From Przewalskia tangutica (lineage: Eukaryota > Streptophyta > Magnoliopsida > Solanales > Solanaceae): a stretch of DNA of 64,000 nucleotides. Positions within the stretch are counted from its first letter, which is position 1, and every line of letters begins with the position of its first letter. The notes under the pieces were generated by a model that had not been told where the DNA came from, did not search any database, and saw only the letters and a list, made by a program, of their open reading frames with translations. Of this stretch, positions 1 through 9,705 are shown in pieces. The translations under genes were made by a program, and so were the position numbers. Location of the stretch: positions 66,059,794-66,123,793 of the forward strand of contig CM056733.1 in NCBI GenBank assembly GCA_029844215.1, given 5' to 3'.

Positions 1-1254
1 CCTTCTCCGGACAGCGAACCGGGGCAGCGTATCAAGTCGTCGGCCCACTCGACGGGTTTCGGTTTTGCGAGGCGAAACAGAAGGGAAGGCTTAGCTTGCT
101 GGTTTCTTGGCTTAGCGTTTGCTATTGCTTTCTGATTGAATCCCCCCGGATCTGCCCCTGAGCTCTGCCTTGAATGTCTATTGCATGTCGTTTATATAGC
201 CTAACTCTAGGTTCTAATATTGGTAAGCAAATAAAGGCTGATTTGTGCTGATTTTAGTGCGATTCTGTGTACGATTCTGTTACTGGACGACTTATGGTAA
301 GGTTCTGATTTTTTGGGAGGATTTGCAGGAGATTTGGTGCGATTAGGTGTTTATATGGTAAGGTATCGTTGGAGAAGGTAAGGGGAAACCCCCGGATTCT
401 CTGGCGAGAATCTCGGGGTTGGAGTGCTGGCGGTGACGGGGTGCGAAGGCAAGGCGGCGATTGCTCTTTCTTTTAGGGTTCCTGTTATTTCTTTATTTTT
501 TCCTTTGGTGTTGTCGACGAGGAAGGTGAGTGAAGGGCTGGGGGTTTGGGCCAGCTGATAAGGGGAAAAGCGTGGGCCGGGGCGACGGGTCGCGGATTGG
601 GCTGCAGGTAAGAATAAAGGGCTGGGTAATGGGCTGAGTTTGGGTAGTGTTATAATGTTATGTTTTAGGCCCTTAATTAGTGACAAAGTAATTAATTAAT
701 TGTGATTAAATTATCTAATTGTTATAAAATAAATGCGGGTGTGTTATTTAATTAATGCTTAATGCTTTAGAATGCGGCGCTATTAAAATCTTATTATTGC
801 ATTATTGCGAAGTTAAATTAAAATTAAAAGAGTTTAGATTAGACTACTTAAATGCTAAATGCGAGTATGATATTTAAGAATCGTTTAAAGCTTTATAAAT
901 GTGGTGCTATTAAATGCATATATCAGATTAAAATTGATTTTTAAATTACAAATGATTACTAATAAATGCGGCTATGCTACCTGACACGACGTTATCGCTA
1001 AATTATTTATTTTATGCATTTATTAATTATTAAGAAATCATGACAGGGCTTAAAGTTAATAAATGCGGGCGCGGGACTCTAAATGCTTAAGACTTTACGT
1101 AAGACGCGACGCCATTATTAAATTAATTATTTATGCCTGTATTTAATGTTTTATTGTTGTATTTTATTATAAAAATCCTAAAAAATTATTTTACAAAATT
1201 AGTGTAATTTTATGGTTAATGGCTGAACGGGAGGGTCAAAATTGGGTGTCAACA
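1..1254 (-). mobile_element. Ogre/Tat-type Ty3 LTR, U3-R part (LTR-A), cut by window edge
   Basis: Read on the minus strand it begins at 1254 with TGTTGACACCCAATTTTGAC, the same start as the LTRs at 3417, 25290, 28232 (minus) and 23882, 52037, 55509 (plus). AT-rich U3 follows, with short GCG-containing blocks (ATGCGGCG-like) shared with the copy at 2072-3417. At 1-60 it has the conserved block with GGTTCGCTG and GGAGAAGG. No coding region. The rest of the LTR is outside the window. The lineage is assigned by likeness to the gag-bearing element at 55509. Confidence 0.75.
192..198 (-). promoter_or_regulatory. putative TATA box of LTR-A
   Basis: Minus strand reads CTATATAAA within an otherwise GC-richer stretch. 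The same position relative to the conserved GGTTCGCTG block is TATA-like in the copies at 2411, 52587 and 56620, which fits an RNA polymerase II promoter of the LTR. The start site itself cannot be seen. Confidence 0.45.
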
Positions 1255-2071
1255 GGTAGGCGAGGACAGGGCAGAAAGGGAATTGACCCGTCATTTAAAT
1301 ACAGGAACTATGGCACATGATCAGTCCCACAGATACACATCAATAGGCACAGGAAACTCAACTCATACACAGATTTGGAGACAAGCACATGATCAGTCCA
1401 CAGATACATATCATGCATCAGAAGGAAAAACAAAGTAATCTGCACCTGGACAACAAATGGAGACACCAGGGCTCTAAGTAAGAACAAAACAGGACATGTT
1501 AAAATGGGAAGGCCCTGGGCAGTGGTGATAATGCCTTCAATTGACGCGGACAACGCTTAACTTTGTACCTACCACTTCTGGCACAAATCTTTATTGAACC
1601 AATACTAAGAGTAACAAAACGATAATGTGGAAGTAAGCCTAACATCGCATATTCAAGTATTGACGACTAGCAAAACCAGCGGGCAAGTCGCCAAACCATA
1701 CCTAATCAAAAGAACTTTACTACTCCAACATCATGTTCTATTAAGCGAGTGATTACAGTAAGCGTGAATCCATTTCCATGATCTTAATAAACGACGACAA
1801 ACTTGGGCTAAACGAAACTGATTAACAGGACATAACATCTGGGCATTAACAACAATATGACAAGATTGAGTTTAACATAGAACACAACAAATGCCTAAGA
1901 GGCATAGAGTATATAACTCAGCATGTTTAGGCCTCAATAAACAGATTAACAGATAATTTTAACGATGGCCAGCGTCATCTTCATGCCTCACAAATATGAA
2001 TGAACCAATATGTGTTTAATCACAAACATACAGACAACACTACAAAATGGACTGAGAAGAATTCGATTTTA
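1255..2071 (-). mobile_element. probable downstream part of LTR-B, separated by LTR-A
   Basis: On the minus strand this non-coding 817-bp stretch follows directly after the conserved GGAGAAGGTA of LTR-B at 2070 and runs to the TG start of LTR-A at 1254. The simplest reading is that it is the R-U5 continuation of LTR-B and that LTR-A inserted into it. The second target-duplication copy (CTACC expected) lies outside the window, so this stays an inference. It contains a duplicated stretch around ACATGATCAGTCC at 1315 and 1386. Confidence 0.4.
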
Positions 2072-3417
2072 CCTTCTCCGGGCAGCGAACCGAGGCAGTG
2101 TATCAAGTCGTCGCTCCACTCGACGGGTTATTGCGATGCGATTGAAGGCGATGCGGTTTAGGGTCAATTCTAGGCTATTATTGAAGAAAAGTTTCAGCTT
2201 TGTACTTTGGATTCCTGATTTTTTGCTGGTAAGAAACCTCACTGTTGGATTCTCGATCGATTCCAGGAATTAGTCGATGTTACCTCTTCTTCTGTCTTGC
2301 ATGTCTGTCGGTCGACTTTCGTTAGTCGAAAAGAAAGGGGTCTAGATTGCTGTCCACCCTTGCTCTTCCCCCGATGTTCTGCTGCCCTCCTTGCATGTGT
2401 AAAAACGCTCGATTTATAGCCTCAAATTGGGTTCCATTTTAGGGTAAGTTTTTAAGGCTGATTTTGGACGATATTTGGTTAAGATTTTGTGGGCTATTTT
2501 GGGTTGATTTTCGTACTGTTCTTGTTATGGTAAAGGCGAGCTGGCTGCGTGTGCATGGGTAAGGAAGGTCCCCGAATTCTCCGGCGAGAATCTCGGGATG
2601 TGCTGGTGTTGGTGCGGCAGATTATCACTGAGCTGCTAGGTTTTTTTCTAGGTTAAAGTTTTATGGGTTCGTGCGACAGGGAAGGGGCGAAATGGAAAAT
2701 AAGGGCTGGGGTAAGGGTGATGGGCTGATAAGGGAAGAAAGGGTTGCGGGTCGGGTGGCAAGGAACTGCGGTATTGGGCAGCCGCGGTGATGTCAGGGTA
2801 GTTATTTTAATTAGGGGTAGAGTTTTAAGTGTATTAGTTTAGGTGTATTATTAATTAATTAGTGGTAAATTAAATTAATAAATTGTGATCAAATTATTTA
2901 GGTGCTTCATTAGTCTGAGTTTTAAAATTATTGCAAAATGCGAGTGTGCTATTTAATTAGGGCTTAATATTTATAATGCGATGCCGTTATTAAAACTTAT
3001 TTATTATGCGTATTTTATTGTTATTTAAGCTAAGATTAAACTATCTTAATATGACTTTAGGTGCTTTATTAATTTTGGTTGGGTTTAAATTATTACAATA
3101 ATTATGCAATTGTTTTTGCGTATTTAATAAATGCGACTATGCTATTTAACACGACGTCATTGTCGAATTATTTATTTTATGTATTTATTTATTTTATTAT
3201 CGTTTAAGAATTATGACAAGACTTAAAATTAATAAATGTGGGCGCGAGACTCTAAGTGCTTAATATTCTGCGTAAGATGCGGTTCTATTATTAAATTGCT
3301 TATTTATGCATGTATTTAATGTTTTATCGCTGCATTTTATTATTAAAAAATTATTTGAAAATTGGTGTAATTTTATAGTTAATGACTGGGCGGGAGAGTC
3401 AAAATTGGATGTCAACA
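2072..3417 (-). mobile_element. Ogre/Tat-type LTR, U3-R part (LTR-B)
   Basis: Starts on the minus strand at 3417 with TGTTGACATCCAATTTTGAC and parallels LTR-A throughout: same ATGCGG-rich AT blocks, same GCGCGAGACTC motif near 3243 and same terminal block near 2072-2125 (TATCAAGTCGTCG and CTCGACGGGTT). It differs by many substitutions and indels, so it is an independent, old copy. A TATA-like site lies at 2411-2418. No gag or pol sequence is attached. Confidence 0.7.
2411..2418 (-). promoter_or_regulatory. putative TATA box of LTR-B
   Basis: Minus strand GCTATAAATC, at the same relative place as TATA-like motifs in LTR-A and in the plus-strand LTRs at 52587 and 56620. Conservation across diverged copies supports promoter function in the ancestral LTR. 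Confidence 0.45.
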
Positions 3418-3460
3418 GGTACCAACTCCAGTTGAATCGAACCTGTTGCCGCCGAAAAAC

Positions 3461-3565
3461 ACTGTTCACAAAACACTGTTCAGTCACTGTTCACGAACAA
3501 TGTTCACCGTCACTGTTCACAAACACCGTTCACCGACATTATTCACTCGCCGGAGTACTATTCAC
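3461..3565 (+). repeat. degenerate CACTGTTCAC mini-repeat
   Basis: The motif CACTGTTCAC and close variants (AACACTGTTCA, CACCGTTCAC, TATTCACTCG, CTATTCACCG) recur about eight times in roughly 100 bases. Spacing is irregular at 8-15 bases. It lies between the LTR-B edge and the GATA pseudogene. No open frame here resembles a known protein. Confidence 0.6.
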
Positions 3566-3818
3566 CGAAGAGAAAAAAAATCAAACACCGCCGCCACCGG
3601 TGAGTGGTCGGAGGGGCACTTACTGTCAGAAATGGCAGATTTATGGGAATGGGGGGGATGGGGGTGGGGGGATAGTGATTGTTGGGGTTGGTTAGAGGGG
3701 AAGAGGGAGAGGGGAGATGGGAGAGAGAAAGAGCCGTTAGAAGAGGGAGATGGGAGAGAAATTCAGAGGGCCCTCTCTAATTACACTAATTAATCCTTCA
3801 AAACACTGAACTGGACGG

Positions 3819-4400
3819 TTACATTTCCTTCTTCTGCCGCATTTCCAAAACTTTCCTGTGACTATTCGAGTGTAACTCGGTCGAAAAATTTGGACTATTT
3901 GCCGGTCTATATTCTGGTAAAAGCCGACCGGATTTAAACCGGGCCCCACATGCATTGCAAAGTGTTTTCTTACCCAATGGACTGGTCCACCATAATGGAG
4001 TCTTCTGAACCCCACCATGGCCGCACTTTTTTGCTCCAAACCCGACCCGTTTCTCCATCTTCGATTTTGTTTTTGCCGGTTTGTTTTCCGATAACTCCCA
4101 CATTGTAGGACTTCACTGGGTATGTTGTTGTTTGTTTTCCGATAACTTACCCGAAAAATTAGTAGTTGATGATGAAATAGTTGTAGTGGAGGAAGATGAA
4201 TAGGAAGAGATAGAAGTTTTTGCCTTGGGTTGAACCGGACCGGTGAAAAGGGACTGATGTTGAACCGGGTTTTTTGTGTCTGAATGAATTTTGAGAGCTT
4301 TTTCCGGTGGGTTTTCGGCGGAGTATGTGAGTGAATACTCGGAAAATGAGTCAGCCATTCAAGGTTATCCAAATCAACCCCCTGCAAAAAGGATTGGTCC
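3819..4400 (-). pseudogene. GATA-type zinc-finger transcription factor, decayed
   Basis: Plant GATA factors bind WGATAR sites through one C-x2-C-x18-C-x2-C finger. On the minus strand the finger and C-terminal tail are clear: TPLWWTSPLGKKTLCNACG, then FKSGRLLPEYRPA and LHSNSHRKVLEMRQKK, which are hallmarks of the plant family with a basic tail. Upstream in the same frame is a Ser/Thr-rich stretch beginning MADSFSEYSLTYSAENPPEK; a preceding block in another frame reads GVDLDNLEWL. Lesions: a frameshift near 4347-4360, an in-frame TGA at 4113-4115, the second finger cysteine replaced by glycine (CGHG instead of CxxC, near 4025), and WR changed to WW. The finger can no longer bind zinc normally. 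No introns are needed to join the pieces. It ends at 3819 with TAA-like context and is hemmed in by LTR-B and a MITE. Resemblance to the GATA5/6/7 group is from memory. Confidence 0.85.
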
Positions 4401-4449
4401 TCTTCAATAATTTTTGTGATAATGGTTAAAAACATTATCATTTTTTTAG

Positions 4450-4610
4450 GAGTTTCACACCTCAATTATAACCAATTTCCTTATCTACTTAAACTATCAC
4501 TATCTATATGTTAAAATACACCTCAACTCACAATAATTCTCCTTTTCTACCTGAAATATCACCATTGTCAGTTAGAAAAGAACATAATTGATAGTTGGGA
4601 TGTGAAACTC
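4450..4610. mobile_element. short MITE-like element with inverted ends
   Basis: The ends are imperfect inverted repeats: GAGTTTCACACCTCAATTAT at the left, and the reverse complement of the right end reads GAGTTTCACATCCCAACTAT. The 161-bp body is AT-rich and non-coding. No clear target duplication could be found, so the superfamily is undecided. It sits just upstream of the GATA pseudogene. Confidence 0.5.
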
Positions 4611-4689
4611 AGCGAAAAAGCATAATTTCTTTGTCACGAAACAAAATGGAAAATAAGAATGATAGAATATACAAAGTATATTTCCAATA

Positions 4690-4910
4690 CACTACGTATA
4701 TTCCCTGATATTATTAGAGATCTTGTAATTATGATAGCAGTCTTGTATTAAAAAATGTAATTATGGTAGTAGTCTTGTATTAGAAAAATATATATATTTG
4801 ATTTTCATAATTATAGACCAGGTTTATTATTGTATATCATGTATATAAATCCTTTACATTAATGAAAATAATCAAAAGATTATTCTCTTTCATAGTATCA
4901 GCAGTCTAGG
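4690..4910 (+). mobile_element. Ty1/copia LTR remnant with primer-binding site
   Basis: The stretch ending TTAATGAAAATAATCAAAAG...TTTCA closely resembles the LTR at 45480-45602 and 47279-47389. It is followed by TAGTATCAGCAG near 4895, a degenerate form of the TGGTATCAGAGC initiator-Met tRNA primer site. Internally it repeats GTAATTATGRTAGYAGTCTTGTATTA. Only the 5' LTR and a few leader bases remain before the LTR fragment at 5031. Confidence 0.55.
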
Positions 4911-5030
4911 ACAAACTTTTCATTTTAAAAAAATACACACCTTCCGTCGCCCTACTCCTACCAGTGGCCGTCGGCCGCCCTACTCCCTCCCTTCAAATTT
5001 TTTTCCACACCCGAATTATCTTTTTGTTCT

Positions 5031-5740
5031 TGTAACACCCTATTTTAACCGGAGTCGAAACGGTGTACGAGATATGGTGGATTCCTGAATTTGATTTAAG
5101 GAGTCGCCACCTAATTAGTCTAGTGAATTAGGACACTTCTAAATAGCATAAAATGCTATAAATGATCTCCATTTAATGGCCTGCAAAACTTTTAAGATTC
5201 TAGGTAAGAGTTCTTTATTATCCTAAAGGGAAGGGGTTAGACATCCTCTAAGATCAGCTAACTTGCAGTTGTCCGGTCTAACTTAAGTTAATTATTGTAT
5301 TAGAAAAAAAGCATGTTTTGGAAAGCATAAAGTTATGAAAAGATGTTGCAAATATTTATTTGAAAGATGCATATGTTTTGATGAATTTGCATGAGGTTTA
5401 CTCTAAAATGTATGAAAAATAGTTTGTTAAGCTACCATCCCCTTTAATCTATTGGTCTTAAGTCTACCTATTCTACACATTTCAATATTTATGCAAAATT
5501 AAGTATTATAACAAGAAAATAAAATAAATGGCGGGATTAAAGAATAATGATAAAAGAGCGAATGGAGCGGATGATGTTGTATCCGACCCATTTTGGTTTA
5601 GGAGTTCCGAAGCTGAGGAATGCAAAGGACATGGAGGCAGATCTTCATTTTTGTCGATTCGTGTTGAGTCTCATGCCGAGACTCTTCACAAACTCCCAAT
5701 GCATTTCATGTAAAACAAAGAAAAGAAAAGGATTAGTATT
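5031..5740 (-). mobile_element. Ogre/Tat-type LTR, 3' end fragment
   Basis: The minus strand matches the last part of the LTRs ending at 54713 and 59516: the ACATGAAATGCAT block (5700), the AGGTAGACTTA block (5465), the CCCCTTCCCTTTAGGATAAT block (5220), AATTAGGTGGCGACTCCTT (5100) and a final GGGTGTTACA (5031-5040). No primer site follows the LTR end, so it is a solo LTR or a 3' LTR whose element is lost. At about 5740 it gives way to a Tekay-like LTR. Confidence 0.75.
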
Positions 5741-7137
5741 TATACCAAACCTTATACAATAATGCAAATAAGGTATTCATATAAACTTAAACCCATATGT
5801 ATTTTATTAATTAACTACATCAGTCCCAACTAACAGTTTCAAGCAAAGTAAAGGCCTATTTATCATGTTCATTCAATCCTTTAGTTACGTTAAAATAGTT
5901 CATGAAAACAATCCACTCTTCTAGCAACATTGAGAGTTCAAGGATGTGAAATAACACTTTTCTACACCTTAATTCTTTCAAGACATGTATAGGTAACTAC
6001 TTCAACCTATAAACATTTTATAATTTATATTCTAAGTGTTAAAACAGCCCCTAATACATTACAACCATGTTCAATAATTCCCATGCAAATTCGGCCATAA
6101 CGACATGTTATGATTCCAAAACTCTTATCTTAATTCTTAAAATCCACTTTCCTATTTCAATACTTTCATATCACAATTACATATTTAAGTATCAATATTT
6201 CTTCCATCTTTAGCATGCAATTAGCAACAAGATAGCAACACAACAATTGAGCATAACAATTCCAAAACCAATAAAATTAGTCCCAAGAAATCGGTTACAA
6301 TGCTCAATAATCACATGCATTATCATAAATTCCAAGTCCTCTTTCTCAAGAATTTATTCCTTAACCACAATATCATTTAATCCTCCAATTACTTCTATGG
6401 AAAGAGAAATTTTACCTTAATTTCCAAGCCAAATCAGACCCTATATTTCGGCTAGTGTTTCATCGAAATTGGCTCCAATTTTCACAATTCTTCAACTCCA
6501 AATTGACATGCAACAATCTATAATGTTTCCTCCATCATTCCTTATGTTTTTCTACCCAAAAACTTGTCAAAAATCCGAAATTTCTTGGCCAAAATCTGCC
6601 CAGCAGTGGCGTGAGTTTTGCCACTGTTTTGAGTCAAAATTTAGGCTTCTAATTTGTACTAAATCTTAATCTAGGAAGAAGAATCAAAGGCTTCATTTTT
6701 TTGCTAAGGAAAAGGGGAGGGGATCGACTGCTAAAGGGAGAAGAGAGGGGAGGCTTTCTTATTTTTTTTTGAATTAGAAAAAGGAAATGAGGAAGATGAA
6801 GGTTTAATGGGTTAATAAGGTCCAAATTAAAAATTTGAAAATTTAATTACACTTTGGTCCCAAGTCCCCCAATTAATAAATCTTAAACCCACTTCTTTTA
6901 AATCTTAACTCTCGCTTTTTTTAATTCCCGAGAATTTCATAAGGTCTCGTATTCTCCATGTCGTAATTCATACAATACGCTACTAATCCATAACGAGAAT
7001 ATATATATAACTATCATTTTCAATTTTCCATTGTCACGCTCGTTATAACAAAAAAAATTCCGGAATCACATCCTTAAGTATATTGATTTCCTTAATTACG
7101 CCCTCAATTAGTGTCGCTAAATAACGAGGTGTAACAT
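5741..7137 (-). mobile_element. Tekay-like Ty3/gypsy 3' LTR, truncated
   Basis: On the minus strand it begins at 7137 with TGTTACACCTCGTTATTTAG right after a polypurine stretch, and continues with features typical of this LTR class: a GGGACCAAAGTGTAATTAA block (near 6870) and a promoter-proximal GAAATTAAGGTAAAATTTCT block (near 6410), also seen as TTTTAAGGTAAAAATTCTT at 41400 in the solo LTR. The distal part is missing at the junction with the Ogre-type fragment. It is probably the 3' LTR of the element whose 5' LTR ends at 22039. Confidence 0.6.
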
Positions 7138-7225
7138 CATTTCCCCCTTAGAAACATTCGTCCTCGAATGTTCATAGTATGTCTTATGCTAGAAAAATTT
7201 CGGCAGGGTCTCCTTTCATAACTAT
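7138..7225 (-). mobile_element. 3' end of a Ty3/gypsy internal region with polypurine tract
   Basis: Minus strand AACATTCGAGGACGAATG followed by TCTAAGGGGGAAATGA immediately before the LTR start. The purine run is the expected plus-strand primer, and the GAGGACGAATG block is common just after pol in Tekay-like plant elements. Pol itself is gone; LINE sequence starts within the next bases. Confidence 0.55.
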
Positions 7226-8049
7226 GCCCATCCGTGCATAGTGAACCTTTTCAGTTATGACTGGTCTTATGAGTTGTAACTATTCCTTTCTAGGAATAAT
7301 ATATCCCTCAGTAATAACCCTTGGGTTAATAGCCGGAAAGTGTGTAATAGATGATACTAACAAGCCTTTACTGAAGTTGCATACTTTTTGTTCAATTCCT
7401 TCTGCATCATAAATAGTATGTCGATTACTGTCTTGCAGTCTGTATAGTATTTTGAGCATCTCTAGTCTTCATATTGGCAAAGAAAAAGCCAGAATTAGAA
7501 TCCCCAAGTTTGAGCAATTGCACTCTTGATTTCTGTCTTGCTATACTTTCTTCCATTGTATCCAATTCCTCAAACTGTAACCTGAGTATTCTTTCAGTTT
7601 CCATCAAGTTCTGGTGATTGCCATCACTCATTTGACTTTGAATTTCCAGCAGCTACCTTTTAATATCCAACACCTATGCTTCAACATTGTTGAATTCCTT
7701 TTTCTTATGATTTCTCAATCCATGCTCTACATCTTTCAATTTGTTCCAGACAACTCCCAACTTTGATCCATGTGAGCTACGTGCCCAGCACATTGCTACC
7801 ATGTTCTGGAGATCATCAGGATCTGCCATGTAGTTAAATAACTTAAAAAGGTTAGGAACTCTTCTAGCTAGTGTACCTACTTGTATACACAAAGGAGAAT
7901 GATCAAAGAAGAAAGGGTCCATAGCTAAAACTGAAGTAGTTTTCATATGAAGCATCCAAGTATCATTAACAGTGGCTCTATCCATTTTACTTTGGACATA
8001 TCGATTACTCCATGTGAATTTTCTTCCTGTATAGGTTAGTTCAGGCATA
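7226..8049 (-). pseudogene. L1-type LINE ORF2 remnant, endonuclease C-terminus to RT-proximal part
   Basis: The minus strand carries the end of the APE endonuclease domain (TYTGRKFTWSN, KMDRATVN, FFFDHSPL) then the linker typical of plant L1 ORF2 (RQKSRVQLLKLGDSNSGFFF and NMKTRDAQNTI). It breaks off after a stretch beginning NRHTIYDAEGIEQ and LQLIRPVITEKV. Reverse transcriptase is absent. Stops at 7674-7676 and 7425-7427 and several others disable it. The upstream half of the same gene lies at 19488-20150, across the copia array; the frame matches across the gap (TTTGT duplication at both edges). Confidence 0.85.
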
Positions 8050-8054
8050 TTTGT
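8050..8054 (+). other. target-site duplication TTTGT, left copy
   Basis: TTTGT directly before the TGTTGAG start of LTR1; the same five bases follow the CA end of LTR3 at 19483-19487. No other duplication flanks the middle LTR. Five bases is the normal length for Ty1/copia integration. Confidence 0.85.
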
Positions 8055-8871
8055 TGTTGAGTTTTGATATTGGTGAATGAGAAATGATGGGATGAAAATT
8101 AAAGGGAGTAAAAGGCTCTTTTGTCCCACATTGGAAAAAGAGAAGGAAAGAGAGGTGTATATATTACATTACACCTTCTCTAGTTGCTAAAAGGGTTGAG
8201 AGGGCAAGGACCCCTAGCACCGTCGTCGCTCGCTCGGCTTCGGCTTCAGATTCAGATTTATCAAAAGATAATCTTTTTGGACAATCTTTTCTTTAATTAA
8301 TTAATTAATTATTTAATTAAAATAAATCCAAACGGATCAACCCAAGACCCGCGACCGACCCGTCTGGTTTAAGTCCTTTTTTTTTGAATTTCCCTCCAAA
8401 AATTTGGTGATTATTCTGAATGGTTGCAAACATTCAAAAATGGTACCTCCAAAACCTATAAATTCTTGATTTGTTCCAAGAATTTATTCACTGATTCTAA
8501 TACGAATTTCTCTACAATTCGAAAATTCATTCTTATTCATTATGTGTGATATATTGCCGTTGAGTGATTCGCTGCTACCGGAATTTGAAGTACTACTATT
8601 CTGGTAAGATAATCGTTCTATCCTGGGAGGCGATATTCCATTAACCTCGAGTACTGTGAGAGAATAATTTTCTTAAGGACACACTTTGAACTAAGTGGGC
8701 TCAATTATATTTTGAAATTATTTTCCAAAACAGATTATGTTTCGTCTACTGTTTTTCTTGATTAATTTACTGTTAAGTAATTTCTATACTGTGTAATCTG
8801 CTTTTTACTAAGTGTTTAAACAGATTGTGTTGAAACATTATTTTGGTCATATACAGATTATTATACCAATA
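8055..8871 (+). repeat. copia array LTR1
   Basis: Begins TGTTGAGTTTTGATATTGG and ends TTATACCAATA, where the other two LTRs end TTATACCAACA, so the terminal CA is mutated here. A TATA-like GTATATATTA lies near 8156. The segment CTGCTACCGGAATTTG (about 8571-8586) is shared with LTR3 but not LTR2. Confidence 0.9.
8155..8166 (+). promoter_or_regulatory. putative TATA box of copia LTR1
   Basis: GTGTATATATTAC sits about 100 bases into the LTR in all three copies (also near 13450 and 18775), the usual place for a copia U3 promoter. Function is inferred from position and conservation only. Confidence 0.4.
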
Positions 8872-9705
8872 ATTTTAAGGAAATTATGTTTATTTTATTT
8901 TAATCTGTATATTGGTTTGGAGATTAAAACCAGTGTGGTTTTCTACTCCGTATGAAATTTCATATTCTAACTTGAAGACATAAAAACTTCGTTTGAGTAT
9001 TAAAGTCCAGAAAAAAGTGTTTTCCAAAAGGAAAAAAAAGAGGTGTTTTCCAGAGGAAAAAAAGTGTTTTTCTTGTATGTTGTTTGGAGACTAAAATCTT
9101 CGGATTTTCTACTCCGGTTGAAATTAAAGTTTTCATAACTTTCTACTCATTTGGATACTTGATTTGAAGATATAAAAACTTTATCAAGTATACAACATAC
9201 AATCTACTGCACTTCGTTTCAAGCAATTTTGATTCGGTTTGAAGAAATAAAATCTTCACCGTTGTGTATTATATTTGTTGCTATCAAAATTGATTCGGTT
9301 TGAAGAAATAAAATCTTCCCGTTGTGTATGATATTTGTTGCATGAAATACTTGAAGATTATTTTCAAGGTAGTAAGAATGAATTTGACTTACTCATGTGA
9401 TACTTGTACAACGATTTGAAGAACATAAAAACTTCATCGTTCTGTTTAAGGAGATTAAAACTTGTGTAGTTTTCTACTCCGTATGAATATTAGTATTCTG
9501 ACTCGAAGATATAAAAGTTTCGTTGGAATACTAAAGTTTCATAATTATACTGCGATTTGAAGAAATAAAATCTTCATCGTTTAAGTTTCATAATTATACT
9601 CCGATTTGAAGAAATAAAATCTTCATCGTTTGAGTCTGTGATTTAATTGCAATTCTGATTTTATTAAGTAAAACCGTTTGTCGATTTGATAGTGACAAAC
9701 AAATA
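8872..9705 (+). other. copia unit 1 leader with repeated short hairpins, no gag
   Basis: Non-coding leader between LTR1 and the protease region. It repeats a short inverted motif of the form GAAGA-n-TAAAA-TCTTC (for example near 9239, 9300, 9554, 9607) and the related GGAGATTAAAACC and GAAGACATAAAAACTTCG. A gag frame of normal size (about 1 kb or more) would be expected here and is absent. The primer site is not an obvious initiator-Met 3' end match. Confidence 0.7.

Noticed and set aside
2010..2273. 87-codon plus-strand frame across the LTR-B inner edge
   Set aside because: It crosses a boundary between two repeat parts, lies antisense to the LTR, and has no recognisable motif.
3260..3793. 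Overlapping frames over the CACTGTTCAC cluster (up to 129 codons)
   Set aside because: Frames are open on both strands owing to the short repeat; no domain and no conserved start.
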